The notes under the pieces were generated by a model. That model was not told where the DNA came from. It saw only the letters and a list, made by a program, of their open reading frames with translations, and searched no databases. From positions 62,001-126,000 of the forward strand of contig NZ_JAAKEI010000004.1 in the NCBI RefSeq assembly GCF_011039085.1: 64,000 nucleotides of DNA, read 5' to 3'. Below are positions 9,230 to 18,418 of the stretch, in pieces. How positions within the stretch are numbered: the first letter of the stretch is position 1; each line of letters opens with the position of its first letter. The position numbers and the translations under genes are program-made. Source of the DNA: Desulfovibrio sp. ZJ369. Its GTDB lineage: Bacteria > Desulfobacterota > Desulfovibrionia > Desulfovibrionales > Desulfovibrionaceae.

Positions 9230-10180
9230 TCAGTGCGCATCCGCGTCCATTTCTTCAGGGCCTGTTTTGCGTTCCGGCACTGCTCCGCCCGCCTCAAGCC
9301 GCTCCCCCGCTCTCTCAATGGCTCGCAGTAAACGCGCCCTGCAGATAATTTCCGGCCGGTATTCAAAGTGCATGAGATCATACTCATGCCATTTGCCGCC
9401 CCAGATGAAGCCCTGATCCTCAAAAGCAGCCACAATGGCCGTGGGATAGCTTTGCTGCATGGGATGCGGCCATTGCCTGGTCCAGCGCCAATAGGGCGCG
9501 CGCTCCGGGCTTACATCCAGCGCAATGCCGAAAGCATGCGGGCTCAAACGCTGTTCCCCGGCAATACGCCGCCACAAAAAGCCCCCGGCAGGCGTGAGCA
9601 GGGCCGCCAGGGCAGGTTGCCCGCGCACGGCCGCGGCCAGGGTGTTCCCCGCCCTTTGCAGGCCCAGGGCCGCCGGACAAACAAGGCGCAGGGGCCGGCC
9701 CAGCAGCGTTGCAACGCGCAGGTTCTTGCGCACCTCAGCCTCGCTTGCGCCGTAAAGCGCTTTCAACAGCGCAGAGGAACGCCTGCGGCCCGGCGCAACG
9801 CCAGGGGGCGTGGCAGGCCGCTGCGGTTCCAGCGGGTAGGGTTGCTCCATGCTCTCGCGCACGTTCGCCTCCCCCTGCTCCCCGGAAAAACGCGGCAATC
9901 CGGAAAAGGCTTCGGAATGCGCCCGCGGCGTGCCTGCGCTCTTGCCGTCCCCGGCAGGTTTTGGCGCGGCGCTGTAGAGTACGCGGCTCCCGTTGGCAAG
10001 AAGCAGCCATTGTCGCCCCTGATCGTCCGCGACAAGCGCGCGAATTTGCGGGTAGGACGAGCGCAGGCAGTACATATTGACAGCATCAAGCCCAGCCGGT
10101 TCCAGTGGCCGGAATTGCGCTGACGTTGCGCGCGGCGCGCAGAACATCCAGAACAGGCAGAAAATCGAAAACAGACGCAT
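9230..10180 (-). CDS. Exported M15-like peptidase (D-alanyl-D-alanine carboxypeptidase/endopeptidase fold)
   Basis: 316 residues with a short signal peptide (RLFSIFCLFWMFCAPRATS). The C-terminal third has the peptidase M15 zinc-site pattern: SPHAFGIALDV supplies His and Asp, and EYDLMHFEYRP supplies the catalytic Glu/Asp region and a second His. Such enzymes cut D-Ala-D-Ala or peptide bonds in the periplasmic peptidoglycan stem peptide. The middle region (about residues 80-140) is low-complexity and probably disordered. The ATG at 10180 is preferred over a TTG two codons upstream. The gene diverges from mtaB. Confidence 0.72.
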   Translation of the reverse strand: MRLFSIFCLFWMFCAPRATSAQFRPLEPAGLDAVNMYCLRSSYPQIRALVADDQGRQWLLLANGSRVLYSAAPKPAGDGKSAGTPRAHSEAFSGLPRFSGEQGEANVRESMEQPYPLEPQRPATPPGVAPGRRRSSALLKALYGASEAEVRKNLRVATLLGRPLRLVCPAALGLQRAGNTLAAAVRGQPALAALLTPAGGFLWRRIAGEQRLSPHAFGIALDVSPERAPYWRWTRQWPHPMQQSYPTAIVAAFEDQGFIWGGKWHEYDLMHFEYRPEIICRARLLRAIERAGERLEAGGAVPERKTGPEEMDADAH

Positions 10181-10239
10181 GTCCAAAACCTACGCGGCCC
10201 CGGCTTGTCAAGGCAAGCGCTTTTGCGTAGATCAGCGCC

Positions 10240-11634
10240 ATGCCTGCCTGGAAATTCTTCATTCTGACCTTTGGCTGCAAGGTCAATCAATACGAAAGCC
10301 AGTCCCTGCGTGAAGCCTGGCAGCGGCTCGGCGGCTTGGAATGCGCGGCCCCGGCTGAAGCCGACGTGCTCTGCGTCAACAGTTGCGCGGTCACTGCCAA
10401 AGGGGAGCGCGACGCGCGAAACGCAATTTTTCGCCTGCGCCGCCAGGCGCCCGACGCAACATTGATTTTGACCGGCTGCGCCGCCAGACTTTTTGCCGAC
10501 TACCGGCCAAGACCCGGCGCAAAATGGGCCGCTCCCGATCTGCTGATCCCGCAGGAAGAAAAAAGCCGCCTGCTGGCCGGCCCCTGGGCCATGGCAGAAC
10601 CCGATTGCGCCCAAGCGGACGCCCCGCATACGCCGCTGCCTGCGGCCCAAACTGCCGGCGCAACAAGTACGGCCTTTCCGCCCTTCCGCATTGCCTCTTT
10701 CAAACGGGCTCGACCTGTGCTCAAGATTCAGGATGGCTGCGGCCACCGCTGCACTTACTGCATCGTGCCGTTAACCCGCGGCAAGCCCCGCAGCCGCCCG
10801 GCAGGAGAAATACTGGCCGAGGCGCGCCGTCTCCTGGAAGCCGGGCACGCTGAAATTATGCTCTCCGGCATAAATCTGCGGCAATACGGGCGAGATGATC
10901 CTGCCTGCGGCGATTTCTGGGATCTGCTGCGCAGCCTGGACAAGGCCCTGGCTCCGGAGTTTGCCGGACGGGCGCGTTTCAGGATCAGCTCGCTTGAGCC
11001 CTCGCAACTGGATGCCCGCGGCATTGAAACTCTGACAGCCTGCCGCATGCTCTGTCCGCATCTGCATATTTCCTTGCAGCATGCCAGCCCGGCAGTGCTG
11101 CGGCGCATGGGACGGGGGCACTACTCTATCCTGATGCTTGAAAAAGCCGTGGCAAGTCTGGCGGCTCACTGGCCGGTTATGGGTCTGGGCGCGGATATTC
11201 TCACGGGTTTTCCCGGCGAGAGCGACGCCGATCTGCGCCTGTTGCTGGAGCTCATTGAGCGCCTGCCTCTGAGCTACGCCCATGTCTTTCCCTATTCACG
11301 CAGACCGGGCACCGCGGCCTGCAACTTTGCCGGGCAGGTGCCGCAACCCCTTAAGCTGGAACGCGCCGCGCGCGTGCGTGAAGCGATAGAGCGACGGCGA
11401 CGCGCCTTTTGGGCGGCGCAATTGACTCTGCCGCGCATGCTCGTGGTCCCCGACAGCATCAGGCGAGCCACAGTGGATGCCGGCAGCGGGCAAGCGCATG
11501 CGCTGTGCAAGGGAATCAATGAGTATTATGTTCCCTGTTTTTTCCGGCCCCCGAACGGAAGTGCATCCGCACTGCTGCCTGTGCGGCCCACGGCCCTGAC
11601 CGGCAAGGGCCTTCTGACCGAGCCGCTGCCGTAG
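10240..11634 (+). CDS. mtaB: tRNA threonylcarbamoyladenosine (ms2t6A37) methylthiotransferase, MtaB type
   Basis: 464 residues with methylthiotransferase architecture. The N-terminal UPF0004 domain (ILTFGCKVNQYES, LCVNSCAVT, ILTGCAARL) carries the three cysteines of the auxiliary cluster. The radical SAM core has DGCGHRCTYCIVP (CxxxCxxC). The C-terminus resembles a TRAM domain. GCKVNQYES is typical of MtaB (YqeV) rather than MiaB, which has GCQMN. The enzyme adds a methylthio group to t6A37 of ANN-decoding tRNAs. A Pro/Ala-rich insert of about 35 residues precedes the radical SAM domain. The start is ATG at 10240 with weak AAGCG spacing. Confidence 0.87.
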   Translation: MPAWKFFILTFGCKVNQYESQSLREAWQRLGGLECAAPAEADVLCVNSCAVTAKGERDARNAIFRLRRQAPDATLILTGCAARLFADYRPRPGAKWAAPDLLIPQEEKSRLLAGPWAMAEPDCAQADAPHTPLPAAQTAGATSTAFPPFRIASFKRARPVLKIQDGCGHRCTYCIVPLTRGKPRSRPAGEILAEARRLLEAGHAEIMLSGINLRQYGRDDPACGDFWDLLRSLDKALAPEFAGRARFRISSLEPSQLDARGIETLTACRMLCPHLHISLQHASPAVLRRMGRGHYSILMLEKAVASLAAHWPVMGLGADILTGFPGESDADLRLLLELIERLPLSYAHVFPYSRRPGTAACNFAGQVPQPLKLERAARVREAIERRRRAFWAAQLTLPRMLVVPDSIRRATVDAGSGQAHALCKGINEYYVPCFFRPPNGSASALLPVRPTALTGKGLLTEPLP

Positions 11635-11670
11635 AACCCGGCAAAAGCTCTTGCGCCTGCGGCGCAGAGG

Positions 11671-12477
11671 CTACTGCTCCATTTCCCGGCCGCGCGCGTC
11701 CGCAGCCATGACCGCGTCCACCAAAGCCGCCGTGAGGCCCGCGCGATCCAACTGGTTGACGCCGGCAATGGTCAGGCCGCCGGGCGAGCAGACATCATCC
11801 CGCAACTGCATGAGCGGCGCGGCGCTCTCTGCCGCCATGCGCGCCGAACCGGCGAAAAGCGCCGTCACCATGCGCCGGGCCTCCGCATGCGGAAAGCCAA
11901 GGGTTACCCCGGCCTGGACCAAAGCCTGCATGATCTGAAAAACATAGGCCGGGCCCGCGCCGATCAAGGCTGAAAAAGCGGTAAAGCGGGCTTCGGGCAG
12001 GACAAGGCAAAGCCCGAGAACGCCGAAAATTTCCAGCAGCTCGGCCTTGCTTTCCGGGCGCAGGCTTTGATCCTCGAAGCACAGCGCAAACACGCCCTCG
12101 CCCACCAGGGCGGGCGTATTGGGCATGCAGCGCGCCACAGGGCATTCCCGGCCGGCGTACTCGCGCAGGCGTTGCAGGCTCACGCCCGCGGCCACGGACA
12201 CCAGAATTTTGTCGGACGAGAGCGCCGGGCGTATTTCTTCCAGAACAGCGGCCACCTGATAGGGTTTGACCGCCAGGATCAGCACATCGGCGTTGTGAGC
12301 CGCATCCAGGGCGCTGGCTTCGGGCTGCACGCCTTTTTCCGCCAGGGGGCGCATGCGCGCGGACGTGCGGTTATAGCCGCAGAAACCGTAGCCCCTGCCC
12401 GCCAGTTTGTCCGCCAAACCGGCCATGATCGCCCCGCCCATGTTGCCGCAGCCTATGCAGCCGATGGTTTTGCTCAT
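11671..12477 (-). CDS. proC: Pyrroline-5-carboxylate reductase
   Basis: 268 residues. The Rossmann motif IGCIGCGNMGGAIMAGL lies at the N-terminus. The conserved C-terminal dimerisation block LRDDVCSPGGLTIAGVNQLD is the ProC signature. The enzyme performs the NAD(P)H-dependent last step of proline synthesis in the cytosol. Its ATG overlaps the ndk stop (ATGA, 12474-12477), so proC is the last cistron of a coupled pair. The length is normal. Confidence 0.95.
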   Translation of the reverse strand: MSKTIGCIGCGNMGGAIMAGLADKLAGRGYGFCGYNRTSARMRPLAEKGVQPEASALDAAHNADVLILAVKPYQVAAVLEEIRPALSSDKILVSVAAGVSLQRLREYAGRECPVARCMPNTPALVGEGVFALCFEDQSLRPESKAELLEIFGVLGLCLVLPEARFTAFSALIGAGPAYVFQIMQALVQAGVTLGFPHAEARRMVTALFAGSARMAAESAAPLMQLRDDVCSPGGLTIAGVNQLDRAGLTAALVDAVMAADARGREMEQ

Positions 12478-12899
12478 ATCGACTCCATTATTTCAAGCGC
12501 ATTAAAGAAAAAAGCTATTTCAACGGCCGCGGTTTCCGGCGCGTCGGAGCCGTGCACGGCATTGGCCTGCAGGCTTTGGCCGTAGGCATGGCGCAATGTG
12601 CCGGGTTCGGCCCTGGCCGGGTCTGTGGCGCCCATCAACGCGCGATAGCGGGCCACGGCGTCCTCGCCCCGCAGCACGGCGCAGACCACCGGCCCTGAGG
12701 CCATGTATTCCGTAAGGCTTTCAAAAAACGGGCGCTCCTTGTGCACGGCATAAAAGGCAGAGGCCTGCCCTTTACAAAGGCGCACCATTTTCAGGCCCGC
12801 CACAGCCAGCCCGGCAGCCTGGCAAGTGGCCAGAATTTCGCCGGTCAGGCCACGAGCCACGGCATCAGGCTTGATGATTGCAAGTGTGGATTGCAGCAT
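12474..12899 (-). CDS. ndk: Nucleoside diphosphate kinase
   Basis: 141 residues, the standard Ndk length. It starts LQSTLAIIKPDAVARG with the family's conserved KPDAV, and the active-site region NAVHGSDAPETAAVEIAFFF contains the phosphohistidine in HGSD. Ndk equilibrates NTP and NDP pools as a cytosolic hexamer. The ATG at 12899 has AAAGGGAGAA just upstream; an in-frame upstream extension has no family support. It is translationally coupled to proC and lies about 100 bases behind the polysaccharide deacetylase-like gene. Confidence 0.96.
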   Translation of the reverse strand: MLQSTLAIIKPDAVARGLTGEILATCQAAGLAVAGLKMVRLCKGQASAFYAVHKERPFFESLTEYMASGPVVCAVLRGEDAVARYRALMGATDPARAEPGTLRHAYGQSLQANAVHGSDAPETAAVEIAFFFNALEIMESI

Positions 12900-12995
12900 T
12901 ATTTCTCCCTTTAGAGTATTTTGATCCGTCGCCATTGAGCGCGCTGCAAGCCCACGCCGGCACACTGAGCGGGAAACCAGCATGACCCTGGGCGA

Positions 12996-14330
12996 TCACA
13001 GGCCGCTGCCCGCTCCGGCCGGGCTCAGGCAGGCTTGTTGCGCCAGATGCCAGATCAGGCGACGCAGGGGCACGACAGCCACGCCCGCCGTATCCTGCCA
13101 GCAACGCAAGGCGCGCAGCGTCTCCGGGTACGGATGCCCGACAGCCACCGCAAAGCCCTTTTCCCGCGCCGTGCGCGCCGCTGCGTCCAGCGCGGCTGAA
13201 ATGGCCGCAACATCCCGGCGGGTATCCAGAAAAAGGGCGCGGGAAGCACTGATCAAACCCGCGGCGCGGGCTTCCCGCTCCAGAGCGGAACCGGCCTGGG
13301 TTAGGCTGTCCAGAACAAACAGGCCCCGATCGGGCAGCAGGGAGCAGAGCCGGCTACAGGCCGCGGCATTGCCCGTAAAGCGGGAGCCCATGTGATTATT
13401 CAGGCCCACCGCCGTGGGCAGCGCCTTCAGATCCTCCTCCAGCACCGCTCGCAGTGCCGGCAGGCGCATATCCACCCGAAGCGCGTCCGGGCCGGGCCGG
13501 GGACGGAAGCCGTCGGCGCGGGGCAAAGCTTCCATGGGGAGATGAAGCAGGCTGTCCAGCCTCCGTTGCCCGGCCAGGGCAGCGGTTTGAGCTGCCGCGG
13601 GCGAACGCGGCCAAATGGCGAACGTCACGGGAAAAGGCAGAGCCGCCAGGGCTTCAGCAGCTTCCAGGCTTTGCCCCAAATCATCAATGACCAGAACCAG
13701 GGCAGGCCTGGGCAGAGGCCGGGCCAGATCGGCCAATGCCGCTTCCCGGCCGGGAAAACGGAAGACATGGCTCAGGCGGCCACCCAGGCGGATTTCCAAT
13801 GCGCCCTGCTCTGTCCAAAGCACTTGCGGCCGCGGATTGCGGGCTGCTGTGCCAGCCCATGAAACGGCTTGCCCGGCAGAGAAGCGTTGCAGCAGAGCCA
13901 CGCCCAGACGCAGCGGCGCGCAAGGGCCGGTAATCAGATAGCGACGCGGCAACGGGTCTTGGGGCAGTGCGTTGCCCGCAGGCTTTGGAACAGCCGGGCC
14001 GGCCTGCGCGTCAGTAAGCTCAAGACGCCACTGCGCCGCGGGCAGGGCCAGAGGCAAGGCCTGCGCCACCACGGCGTCCAGCCGGATCCGTGCCTGCGCG
14101 GCCGCCGTGTCCCCTTGATCGTGCAAAACCTGACCGGCTCTTGAGGGATCAGGCGCGGCAGTTCGCGGCTCAAGCGGCGCACCTGCCTGCGGGGCCAGCC
14201 AAAGGGAAAAAGCAAAACACGCCAAAAGCCACAGCAGCCCGCCCAGGCCAAGACGCGTGGACGCGCGCGGCCCCCCGCCGCTCCCAAGGGGATCCGTCAG
14301 GGGGCCGGCATCTGTTTTCTTTGTGCGCAC
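12996..14330 (-). CDS. Divergent polysaccharide deacetylase family protein (YibQ/DUF610)
   Basis: 444 residues from a GTG at 14330, or 455 from a TTG at 14363; the start is uncertain. One N-terminal membrane helix (LGGLLWLLACFAFSLWLA) is followed by a variable region of about 150 residues. The conserved domain starts with LVLVIDDLGQSLEAAEALAALPFPVTFAIWP, and the blocks LLHLPMEALP and VGLNNHMGSRFT are typical of divergent polysaccharide deacetylases. These are periplasmic and usually sit next to ctpA and murein hydrolase activators, as here, so a peptidoglycan-linked role is likely. Catalysis is unproven for the family. Confidence 0.83.
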   Translation of the reverse strand: MRTKKTDAGPLTDPLGSGGGPRASTRLGLGGLLWLLACFAFSLWLAPQAGAPLEPRTAAPDPSRAGQVLHDQGDTAAAQARIRLDAVVAQALPLALPAAQWRLELTDAQAGPAVPKPAGNALPQDPLPRRYLITGPCAPLRLGVALLQRFSAGQAVSWAGTAARNPRPQVLWTEQGALEIRLGGRLSHVFRFPGREAALADLARPLPRPALVLVIDDLGQSLEAAEALAALPFPVTFAIWPRSPAAAQTAALAGQRRLDSLLHLPMEALPRADGFRPRPGPDALRVDMRLPALRAVLEEDLKALPTAVGLNNHMGSRFTGNAAACSRLCSLLPDRGLFVLDSLTQAGSALEREARAAGLISASRALFLDTRRDVAAISAALDAAARTAREKGFAVAVGHPYPETLRALRCWQDTAGVAVVPLRRLIWHLAQQACLSPAGAGSGL

Positions 14331-14383
14331 GCCGAAATGCTTCCCGCCCCGACGCGCGCACAACAGGCGCGCCGGGAAAGGGT

Positions 14384-15715
14384 CTAGTTTTTAATCTCCT
14401 GCATCTTGGGCAATGTCTTCACTATCTGGAGAGCCATGCGCAGCTGGTTGTCGCGGGCCAGTTGTTCCTTGCCCTCATCTTTCTTGCTTTTGGCGGCATT
14501 GCCGCCCTTCTTGTCCTTGCTGTTTTCCAGATGCCGGTTCAAATCCTGCTCCCGCAGCAGAAAACGCGGATTCTCCTTATCCTCGGCGCGAGGCGACTCA
14601 AAGGGGATTTCCAAATCAGGCACAATGCCCTCGGCCTGAATGGAACTGCCATTGGGCGTATAGTACAGCGCCACGGTAAGCTTGAGGCCCGATCCGTCGG
14701 AAAGCGGGATGATATTCTGCACGGAGCCCTTGCCGAAGGAACGCTCGCCAATGATCAGGGCGCGTTTTTGATCGCGCAGCGCGCCCGCCACGATTTCGGA
14801 GGCTGAGGCCGAACCCGCGTTGATCAGCGCCACCACGGGCACGCGCACGTCGTCACGCTGTTTTCTGGCTTCATAGACGCGATCCGTGGTTTCGCCGCGT
14901 CCTTTAATGGAAACAATCACGCCCTTCTGCAGGAAAACATCCGAGACGCTGACGGCCTGATCCAGCAGACCTCCGGGGTTGTTGCGCAAATCAAGCACAA
15001 TGCCTTTGAGGCCGCCGCTCGCCTTGCTTTCCTTTTCCGCTTCCTTGAGAGCGTCTTTGAGTTCCTCGGTGGTGCGTTCGGAAAAACGGGTCAGACGCAG
15101 CCAGTAATACCCATCCTCAAGCTTTTTGGACTTGATGCTGATCAAAGGGATGGCGTCGCGCACAATGCGGACGGTCTGCGGCGTTTTGGCATCGGTGCGC
15201 AAAATGGCCAGCTCCACCTCGCTGCCCTTGGCGCCCCGGATGCGCGAAACAACTTCCTGCAGCGAGAGTTCCTGGGTGGCCTGGCCGTTGATGGAAAGGA
15301 TCACGTCGCCGGATTGCAGGCCCGCGCGGTATGCCGGGGTGTCCTCAATGGGCGTCACCACGGTGACCTGGCCGTTTTCCATGGAAATTTCAATGCCCAC
15401 CCCGTAAAATTCTCCGGAAGTGGTTTCCTGCATTTCCTTGTATTCTTCGGCGTTCATGAAGGTGGAATGCGGATCAAGGCCCTGCAAAAGACCTTTGACC
15501 GCCCCGTTGATCAGGTCATTCTGCGTTACTTCGCGCACATAATAACGCTCAACCAGATTAAGCACCTGACTGAAACGCTTCAGGGCTTCAAATTTGCTGG
15601 GGGCTTCCTTGGCCGGCTCTTTTTTTTCGGCAGGCGCAGAGGCTGCCTGGGCCGCGGGCAGCCCGCTGAAAACCAGGAGAAAGCCAAGAAGACATGAACC
15701 GACAAAGACGCGCAT
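14384..15715 (-). CDS. ctpA: Carboxyl-terminal processing protease, S41 family
   Basis: 443 residues. A signal peptide (SCLLGFLLVFSGLPAAQA) is followed by a helical region with YYVREVTQNDLINGAVKGLL, a PDZ domain (GEFYGVGIEISMENG to about residue 175), and a tail-specific protease core with catalytic Ser in NAGSASASEIVAG and catalytic Lys in GERSFGKGSVQ. The last about 60 residues are Lys/Glu/Asp-rich. The protein is a periplasmic protease that trims proteins at the C-terminus, often acting on peptidoglycan enzymes. In related genomes an M23/EnvC-like gene usually lies upstream; here the upstream neighbour is the divergent type I restriction operon. Confidence 0.93.
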   Translation of the reverse strand: MRVFVGSCLLGFLLVFSGLPAAQAASAPAEKKEPAKEAPSKFEALKRFSQVLNLVERYYVREVTQNDLINGAVKGLLQGLDPHSTFMNAEEYKEMQETTSGEFYGVGIEISMENGQVTVVTPIEDTPAYRAGLQSGDVILSINGQATQELSLQEVVSRIRGAKGSEVELAILRTDAKTPQTVRIVRDAIPLISIKSKKLEDGYYWLRLTRFSERTTEELKDALKEAEKESKASGGLKGIVLDLRNNPGGLLDQAVSVSDVFLQKGVIVSIKGRGETTDRVYEARKQRDDVRVPVVALINAGSASASEIVAGALRDQKRALIIGERSFGKGSVQNIIPLSDGSGLKLTVALYYTPNGSSIQAEGIVPDLEIPFESPRAEDKENPRFLLREQDLNRHLENSKDKKGGNAAKSKKDEGKEQLARDNQLRMALQIVKTLPKMQEIKN

Positions 15716-16006
15716 ACGAAAGCCTCCACGGCGATCTGAACAGAAAAGGCCTGCCGGAAGACACCGCGGAACGCGTTGCAGCCGTCACAAACGGGCGCTG
15801 CCGGTCAGGTCTGCATGCCATTGCAAAAAGGCGACAGCATAAAGCCGCCAAGGCGGATATTTACTCTTTTCACCCCAAAAAGCAAAGCAAAAAGCGAACG
15901 CATGGCGCAAGGGCGCTTCCCCTTGCCCGGCTTCTATCGACTTTTTTCGCTAATCCCCCTATGCTGCCGCCAGTCCCATTCATGTTAAGCCTGCCGGGTT
16001 CTTGTC

Positions 16007-18418
16007 ATGGCCGTCAAAAAATCTGAAATATATTCGGCAATCTGGGAAAGCTGCAACAACCTGCGTGGCGGCATGGATGCCAGCCTGTACAAGGATTATG
16101 TCCTGTTCATGCTGTTCATCAGATACGTTTCCGACAAGTTCGCCAATGCCGGGCCGTTCTCGGTCTTCAAGGTGCCGGCGGGTTCCGGCTTCGACGACAT
16201 GCGCCGGCTCAAGGGCAAATCCGACATTGGCGATCAGATCAACAAGACGATCATCCAGCCCCTGGTGGACGCCAACAGCGGCACGCTGGCGCGAACCGAC
16301 TTTCCGGATTTCAACGACGCCACCAGGCTCGGCGCCGGCAAGGAAATGGTGGACAGGATCACCGACCTCATCACGATTTTTGAAAACAAGGACCTCGATT
16401 TTTCCCGCAACCGGGCCGATAATGATGACCTTCTCGGCGATGCCTATGAATTTCTCATGCGGCACTTTGCCACGGAGAGCGGCAAGAGCAAGGGGCAGTT
16501 CTACACCCCCGCCGAGGTGAGCCGGGTCATTGCCAGGGTCATTGGCATTGACCCCGCCAAAGTGACCAAGTCGACCTCGGCCTATGACCCCACTTGCGGC
16601 TCAGGCTCCCTGCTGCTCAAGGTGGCCGCGGAAGCCGGGCAACCCATCACGCTGGAAGGTCAGGAAAAGGACGTAATGACGGCGGGCCTTGCCCGCATGA
16701 ACATGCTCCTGCATGGCGTTTCCGATGCTGTCATCGAAACGGGCAACACGCTCTCCCAACCCAAATTTATTGATAACGGATGCCTCCGCGCCTATGACTT
16801 CGTGGTGGCCAATCCGCCGTTCTCCGATAAAAAATGGACTCTTGGCGTGAGCGTGCTGACAGACCCGTACCACCGTTTCACCTGGGGCGCGCCGCCCAAC
16901 AAGCAGGGTGATTATGCCTACCTGCTTCACATCATCCGCTCGCTGAAGAGCACGGGCAAGGGCGCGTGCATCCTGCCGCACGGCGTTCTGTTCCGGGGCA
17001 ATGCCGAGGCCGTCATACGCGAGCAGCTGGTGAAATCCGGCTATCTGAAGGGCATTATCGGGCTGCCGCCCAATCTGTTCTACGGCACGGGCATCCCGGC
17101 CTGCATCCTTGTGCTGGACAAGGAGAACGCCGCCGCGCGCAGGGGCGTCTTCATGCTGGACGCCTCCCGCGATTTCATGAAGGACGGCAACAAAAACCGC
17201 CTGCGCGAGCGTGACATCCACAGGATCGTCTCGGTCTTTTCCGCCATGCGGGACGTGCCGGGCTATGCCCGCATGGTTCCCCTGGAGGAGATCGCCTCCC
17301 CAAAGAACAGCTATAACCTGAACCTGCCGCGCTATATCGCCGGCGCCGAATCCGAAGACATCCACAGCCTTGACGCGCACCTCAACGGCGGTATTCCCAA
17401 CCGGGATCTTGATGCTCTGGGAGAAGTCTGGAACGCTCTGCCCAATCTGCGCGCCAGGCTCTTTACGCCCCTCCCCCATACGGACAGATCGCGCCTTGCC
17501 GTGGGCAGGGAAGAGCTGAAAGACGCCATTCAGGAGGATGCGGAATACAAGCGGCTGGTCAGTGCGGCGGATGGCGCAATGCGGGAGTGGCAGAAAACGA
17601 ATGTCCCCCTGCTGCGCGGCTTCGCGCGGGAAGGCCGCCCCAGGGCGCTCATTGTTGCCCTCTCCGAATCCATGCTTGCGGCTTTTCAAAATGTCGCGCT
17701 GGTGGATGCCTATGCGGTCTATCAGAACCTGATGAACTTCTGGGCGGACACCATGCAGGATGATTTTTACCAGATCGCCGCCGACGGCTGGAAAGCTGAG
17801 CTTGTATGGAAAGAGCGGGGAAAGAAAAATAAAAAGAAGGTCTGGGATTGCGACCTCCTGCCAAAACAGTTGATCATGGCGCGCTATTTCTCGCGGGAAG
17901 AGGCGGAAATACGCGCTCTTGATGAAAAATACACTGCCGCGCAACAGGAAATGGACAGCCTGCTTGAAGAAAACAGCGGGGAAGACGGTATTTTCAATGA
18001 ACTGGAAGCCGTGAAAAAAGCTCCCGTGAAAGCACTGTTCAAGGAAATCAAGGGGGAGAAAGAACGGGCTGACGATGCCGCTGTGCTGAAGCAATGGCTC
18101 ACGCTTGAGGATCGCGCCGGCAAGCTGAAGAAGCAGCTCAAGAACGCCGAGGCCGGATTGGATGCCAGGGCCATAGCCCAATATGCCGCGCTGTCCGAGG
18201 AGGAAGTGAAGGACATCCTCATCAATGACAAATGGCTTCCCGCGCTGCGGGCCGGGCTTGCCGGGGAGCTGAGCCGGGCCATCAACGGCATGGAAGATCG
18301 CCTGCTTGTGCTGGCTGACCGCTATGCCACGCCGCTGGCGGAATTATCGCAGGAGGTGGAGGAGCTTTCCGCCAGGGTTGCCGGGCATCTCAAGAGGATG
18401 GGGCTGGCGTGGAACTGA
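16007..18418 (+). CDS. hsdM: Type I restriction-modification system methyltransferase subunit, system 1
   Basis: 803 residues. An N-terminal HsdM helical domain (IYSAIWESCNNLRGGMDASLYKDY) is followed by an N6-adenine methylase core: YTPAEVSRVIAR, the SAM motif DPTCGSGSLLLKV, and the catalytic NPPF in FVVANPPFSD. The C-terminal about 300 residues are an unusually long charged coiled-coil extension (LDEKYTAAQQEMDSLLEEN and onward); classic HsdM is about 500-530 residues. With two HsdM and one HsdS it would methylate adenines in a bipartite site. The ATG at 16007 has a poor ribosome site. Its last 10 bases overlap hsdS. Confidence 0.95.
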   Translation: MAVKKSEIYSAIWESCNNLRGGMDASLYKDYVLFMLFIRYVSDKFANAGPFSVFKVPAGSGFDDMRRLKGKSDIGDQINKTIIQPLVDANSGTLARTDFPDFNDATRLGAGKEMVDRITDLITIFENKDLDFSRNRADNDDLLGDAYEFLMRHFATESGKSKGQFYTPAEVSRVIARVIGIDPAKVTKSTSAYDPTCGSGSLLLKVAAEAGQPITLEGQEKDVMTAGLARMNMLLHGVSDAVIETGNTLSQPKFIDNGCLRAYDFVVANPPFSDKKWTLGVSVLTDPYHRFTWGAPPNKQGDYAYLLHIIRSLKSTGKGACILPHGVLFRGNAEAVIREQLVKSGYLKGIIGLPPNLFYGTGIPACILVLDKENAAARRGVFMLDASRDFMKDGNKNRLRERDIHRIVSVFSAMRDVPGYARMVPLEEIASPKNSYNLNLPRYIAGAESEDIHSLDAHLNGGIPNRDLDALGEVWNALPNLRARLFTPLPHTDRSRLAVGREELKDAIQEDAEYKRLVSAADGAMREWQKTNVPLLRGFAREGRPRALIVALSESMLAAFQNVALVDAYAVYQNLMNFWADTMQDDFYQIAADGWKAELVWKERGKKNKKKVWDCDLLPKQLIMARYFSREEAEIRALDEKYTAAQQEMDSLLEENSGEDGIFNELEAVKKAPVKALFKEIKGEKERADDAAVLKQWLTLEDRAGKLKKQLKNAEAGLDARAIAQYAALSEEEVKDILINDKWLPALRAGLAGELSRAINGMEDRLLVLADRYATPLAELSQEVEELSARVAGHLKRMGLAWN